A DNA stretch of 9,156 nucleotides from an uncultured bacterium (GTDB taxonomy: Bacteria; Armatimonadota; Zipacnadia; Zipacnadales; Zipacnadaceae), in contig CALFVE010000270.1 of the NCBI GenBank assembly GCA_937928475.1, forward strand, positions 1-9,156. The letters run 5' to 3'. Positions 7,401-9,156 of this stretch are shown here, piece after piece. The position numbers and the translations under genes were made by a program. Numbering within the stretch: the stretch's first letter is position 1; each line of letters begins with the position of its first letter. The notes under the pieces are model-generated. The model saw nothing but the letters and a program-made list of their open reading frames with translations. It searched no databases and was not told where the DNA came from.

Positions 7401-8650
7401 AGAACACCATTTCGGGCAACACCAGGGAAGGCGTGCGCATCGAGCGAGGGGATCACAACGAGGTGGTGATGAATCTGATCGGTACGGACTGGCTGGGGGC
7501 TGCGGCCGTCCCCAACGGGCGTGCCGGGGTGGTCCTGGTCGGGTGCAACGACACCAAGATCAAGGGCGCCAATGTGATCGCTGGCAACAGCGGCGACGGG
7601 ATTGAGGTCTGGCGCGGGGAGTCCGGGGGCGGTGACAATCTGGTGGACGGCAATGTCATCGGCCTCACCAAGGGCGCGGTCGCTTTCCTCCCCAACGGCA
7701 CCCTTGCCGGCGTCGGCAGCAATACCGGAATACTGGTGACCGGTTTCACTGAAGACGACTACATCTCTCCCCGCAACCAAATCAGCCGCAACGCGATCTT
7801 CGCCCGAAGCAACGGTCTCCGCTTCGTGGGCGTCGGCACCTCCGACACCAAGCCCCCCAACGGGAACCGAGTGACCGGCAATACCATCGGTCTCCGGGCC
7901 GACGGCACCGCGGGCGCCGGCAATATTGGGGTCCGCGTCGAGGGCTGCCCGGTCTACCTGGCGGGTAACACCCTTGGCGGGTGCAAGTGTGCGGTGCAGG
8001 TGGCCCAGGCAGCTGGCTTCGCCCTGCTCAAGGGCAACACGCTGCGCGACAACACCGTGCACGTTCAGTTCCTGGGCGGCGCCAAGGGCTGTCTGGGAGA
8101 CGCCGGCTCCTCCGTCAACGGCTACCAGGGCCTGAATGTGTTCGGCGCCTCCAGCGGCGTGGCCGTGGACTACTACGCGGGCAAGGCCTCCGCAGCGCTC
8201 AAGGCCCAGCTCAACGACTGGGGCACCACCAAGAAGGCTGCCATCCGCGCGCGCATCAAGTTCCGCCAGGGCGACACCGAAAAGACCAGCGTCATCTTCG
8301 ACCCCCTCATCGGCGGAGTGCACCCCACTGCCCTGGGCGCAAGCACGAGTACCGCGCTCTGCGTAACTCCACTCGCGGCCGGGATGGAGGGTCGGGGAGG
8401 AGCAATCACCTTCGCGCTGTCGAGCCCGGCGGCAGTGCAGGTTGCCGTTCTGAACATGGCGGGGATTCCCGTCCGCACAATAGCCACCGACCGCCTCTGG
8501 CCGGCCGGGGTCAGCGTGCTGGCGTGGAATGGCCTGTCCGATCGTGGCACCCGCCTGCCCGCCGGGAGATACCTCGTGAGGATCATCGCACGAGACGAGG
8601 CCGGTCAGGAGGCGCAGGCGATGGCGGTTCTGACAGTCGGGGGATCGTGA
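4418..8650 (+). CDS. Giant secreted right-handed parallel beta-helix protein with CSLREA-like N-terminus and FlgD-type Ig C-terminus (1410 aa)
   Basis: Residues 1-26 are a signal peptide (MPRVRLW, a Leu-rich core, then CAA). A second hydrophobic patch follows at 28-41 (LWPFFGFLLL), then a Pro-rich spacer at 44-50. Residues 54-95 resemble the CSLREA domain that often precedes bacterial beta-helices, but the motif reads DYISFREAL, with Cys replaced. From there to about 1262 the protein is one long array of parallel beta-helix repeats. The recurring elements are GAHDNTIGG (779-787), NLIGTKADG (958-966), NLIGTDWLG (1019-1027), IGTDPTG (891-897) and many GVxI and NxIxxN turns. At 22-25 residues per coil this gives roughly 50 coils. 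LNDWGTT (1265-1271) marks a closing segment. Residues about 1327-1405 resemble the FlgD Ig-like domain (ITFALSSPAAVQVAVLNMAG, then PAGRYLVRI). The likely role is a surface or extracellular carbohydrate-binding or structural fibre; no lyase active site is evident. The gene lies 158 bp after the adaptor-peptidase gene on the same strand, with no strong terminator between. The frame is intact throughout. Confidence 0.88.
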   Translation: MPRVRLWVTAAFPVLLLLCPPPPCAASLPATLWPFFGFLLLQKPVQPPPPGGNIVVNTLSDVYPDDEDDYISFREALYFAEKDALPNRIVFSVSGRLEKMYGTPTLPDGDSILAADASGKPRLRCDDYLQIGNNCTVTGLSCSYAVVLNGNNSRLRSCYLGLQLDGQTPTSDLKCHLYVKGSGNIIGSDDASRGNHFGDGNIIIEGEGANGNVIKNNLCGLKPDGVSPLRRVSDAAIQIGAGAHDNRVLLNRILSNSVCVDVYGSDTHDNRIYGNRLGLNSGGFKSGHGIIIHSGAHHNYTISNLVPDLSLRNVIGGYKWDGIQVLVGARDNYLLYNLIGVDESGAKLAEGAGQYGVHVYPTTTNTQIGGGGEAEGNWIAGNSKADVCVGAPSSGQTRASGVTIAGNRIGFDNTYTPRTSGQGILVCNASGVVIGGVATETTTPRNYVGGCTLGGIEVYQNTRPLRVQGNSVGIGPDERTTIANGGAALTISQSSNVNVGAINAEPASSGGPPAPHAGNILAGSKQGVYLEESDNIYVQGNMIGAYEKLNTNRDIGVLIYKGCQHVVVGGASPYQANRIYTNLAGVGVTGSSNVLIVNNEIKKSQGVALGGAGGVGVYLYGPVEKVILGDNVITRSESHGVVVNGEKGEVKDVHIGSEERGPNYIGDNQGYGVFVAGASVSDVSVVNNWIGAWPATEGAVQWNAHPNRQGGVGIGQEAHGVVVGATTAGFPNYICANPGFGVGLGGGAYGNSVTHNFIGRKTAANAVNGNDLGIKISGGAHDNTIGGTNPDLHTFVAGNKNGGIVLEGTGTNHNTITNCWVGVNYATATSKTPHPDGNTYVGVTIANGACENVIGASSTDAYSNVISASNGCGVLISGSGTRRNKIERCRIGTDPTGTQATAAGGVKWGNASAGVWIFMGVNNVVGGPNAAYANQISNNGEDGVRITTGGTLNYVAGNLIGTKADGLRALGNSGAGVKIEDSSQNYIGSGSYKKENTISGNTREGVRIERGDHNEVVMNLIGTDWLGAAAVPNGRAGVVLVGCNDTKIKGANVIAGNSGDGIEVWRGESGGGDNLVDGNVIGLTKGAVAFLPNGTLAGVGSNTGILVTGFTEDDYISPRNQISRNAIFARSNGLRFVGVGTSDTKPPNGNRVTGNTIGLRADGTAGAGNIGVRVEGCPVYLAGNTLGGCKCAVQVAQAAGFALLKGNTLRDNTVHVQFLGGAKGCLGDAGSSVNGYQGLNVFGASSGVAVDYYAGKASAALKAQLNDWGTTKKAAIRARIKFRQGDTEKTSVIFDPLIGGVHPTALGASTSTALCVTPLAAGMEGRGGAITFALSSPAAVQVAVLNMAGIPVRTIATDRLWPAGVSVLAWNGLSDRGTRLPAGRYLVRIIARDEAGQEAQAMAVLTVGGS

Positions 8651-8712
8651 GGCTTGAACCAGGTCCACCCTTCGGCCACCATGTCTACTGGTGCCGCCAG
8701 GGAGCCTTGCCC

Positions 8713-8745
8713 TTCAGCCGCCGTTCAGCCGTGGTTCAGCCGCCG
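8713..8745. repeat. Three-copy 11-bp tandem repeat over the end of the last gene
   Basis: TTCAGCCGCCG (8713-8723), TTCAGCCGTGG (8724-8734) and TTCAGCCGCCG (8735-8745) are contiguous copies with two mismatches in the middle one. On the minus strand each copy contains TGA. Because 11 is not a multiple of three, the three stops fall in all three reading frames; the copy at 8735-8745 supplies the stop of the leftward gene. The array lies between the converging beta-helix and Ig-like genes. Confidence 0.8.
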
Positions 8746-9156
8746 TTGGGCTGTCGCTCCGCTACGATCACCGAGACTTCCTTCTGGGCGACCTCTTCCC
8801 CGTCCGGCGCTGTCACCACCACGCGGATGATGTGCTCCCCCGGCTCATAGGCCGCCGTGTTCCAGTTCCAGGTGCAAGGCCGGATGTTGGTGATGCAACG
8901 CACCTTGCCGTCAAGCAGGAAGGTCACGTTGTCCATAGGCAGTTTCTCCCCCACACCGGCGATGATCGTCACCGTGCCCGTGGCGGCCTGCGGGGAGCCC
9001 CCGCGGATAGCGACCACCAGTTCCTCCGGCCCCGGCGCCGCCGGCCCCGTCAAGGGCAAAGGACGGGAGGGCACGACCGGCGGAGGCGGGGTCAGGGTGG
9101 GCGGCCCGATGACCTCCGGCGGCGCGGCCCCCGCTGCGGGCGCCGGGCCAGCCCCC
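8736..9156 (-). CDS. C-terminal part of an Ig-like-domain protein, truncated by the window edge
   Basis: The frame is open from the right edge to TGA at 8738-8736, so the real start lies outside the window; the in-frame GTG at 9074 is internal and is not taken as the start. The visible part begins with a linker of about 45 residues rich in Pro, Ala and Gly (for example TLTPPPPVVPSRP). It continues with one domain of about 95 residues: LVVAIRGG, then VTFLLDGK, TWNWNTAAYEPGEHIIRV and a closing VSVIV strand, ending RQPNGG. This is the pattern of bacterial Ig-like domains of secreted or surface proteins, in which a VxFLxDG strand is followed by YxPGEHxIxV. The two Cys residues in VRCITNIRPCTW could form a disulfide if the domain is exported. 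Function depends on the missing N-terminal part. It converges on the beta-helix gene with an 85-bp gap. Confidence 0.8.
   Translation of the reverse strand, partial: GAGPAPAAGAAPPEVIGPPTLTPPPPVVPSRPLPLTGPAAPGPEELVVAIRGGSPQAATGTVTIIAGVGEKLPMDNVTFLLDGKVRCITNIRPCTWNWNTAAYEPGEHIIRVVVTAPDGEEVAQKEVSVIVAERQPNGG

Noticed and set aside
4418..8650. CRISPR or DNA-level tandem repeat array inside the beta-helix gene
   Set aside because: The periodicity is at protein level with degenerate codons and variable spacing. No identical DNA repeats with regular spacers are seen.
6188..8668. An 826-codon open frame on the minus strand, antisense to the beta-helix gene (with a similar 410-codon one at 4733-5965)
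   Set aside because: It lies in exact codon register with the sense gene, where minus-strand stops correspond to sense codons TTA, CTA and TCA. These are rare in this GC-rich coding sequence, so long antisense frames are expected. The translation is an Asp/Val/Ala/Gly-rich mirror of the repeats with no signal peptide or recognisable domain.
8677..8695. Hairpin CACCA/TGGTG between the converging beta-helix and Ig-like genes as a terminator
   Set aside because: Only five paired bases (seven with a bulge), and no T tract follows on either strand.
7981..8850. 289-codon plus-strand frame overlapping the end of the beta-helix gene
   Set aside because: It is Arg/Gly/His-rich, out of frame with the well-supported beta-helix and FlgD-type domain, and runs antisense through the Ig-like gene. 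No ribosome binding site or domain supports it.

Overview
The window is GC-rich bacterial chromosomal DNA with clear Shine-Dalgarno-type starts and no tRNA, rRNA, phage, IS or CRISPR signal. It reads as a cell-envelope locus: a small membrane protein, a CsaB-type polysaccharide pyruvyl transferase, a secreted adaptor fused to a probable cell-wall peptidase, a very large secreted beta-helix protein, and the end of an Ig-like-domain protein. CsaB usually goes with S-layer (SLH) proteins anchored on pyruvylated cell-wall polymer. An HlyD/RND-type periplasmic adaptor is most at home in cells with an outer membrane. Together with the CSLREA-like beta-helix protein ending in a FlgD-type Ig domain, this suggests an uncultured, diderm, GC-rich lineage such as Armatimonadota. 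That assignment is inference; no phylogenetic marker gene is present.

Layout. A terminator hairpin (29-58) closes a gene lying left of the window. A 184-residue membrane protein of unknown family (156-710, +) follows and converges on csaB (805-1914, -), with a weak hairpin between them. A 380-bp divergent intergenic region (1915-2294) holds a perfect extended -10 promoter reading right and an inverted repeat just upstream of it. Next come the adaptor-peptidase fusion (2295-4259, +) and, after 158 bp, the 1410-residue beta-helix protein (4418-8650, +). The last gene (8736-9156, -) is cut by the window edge; only its C-terminal Ig-like domain and a Pro/Ala-rich linker are visible. It converges on the beta-helix gene, and a three-copy 11-bp tandem repeat covers its stop codon.

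How the parts may work together (inference). The two large rightward genes both begin with export signals and probably share the 2198-2225 promoter. The beta-helix protein would be a surface or extracellular fibre. The adaptor-peptidase could bridge or locally open the peptidoglycan for export or anchoring, and CsaB would modify the wall polymer on which surface proteins sit. No transporter ATPase, RND pump or outer-membrane channel is encoded here, so the adaptor's partner is elsewhere or it works without one.

The most unusual item is the adaptor-peptidase fusion. I do not recognise that domain combination as a described family.
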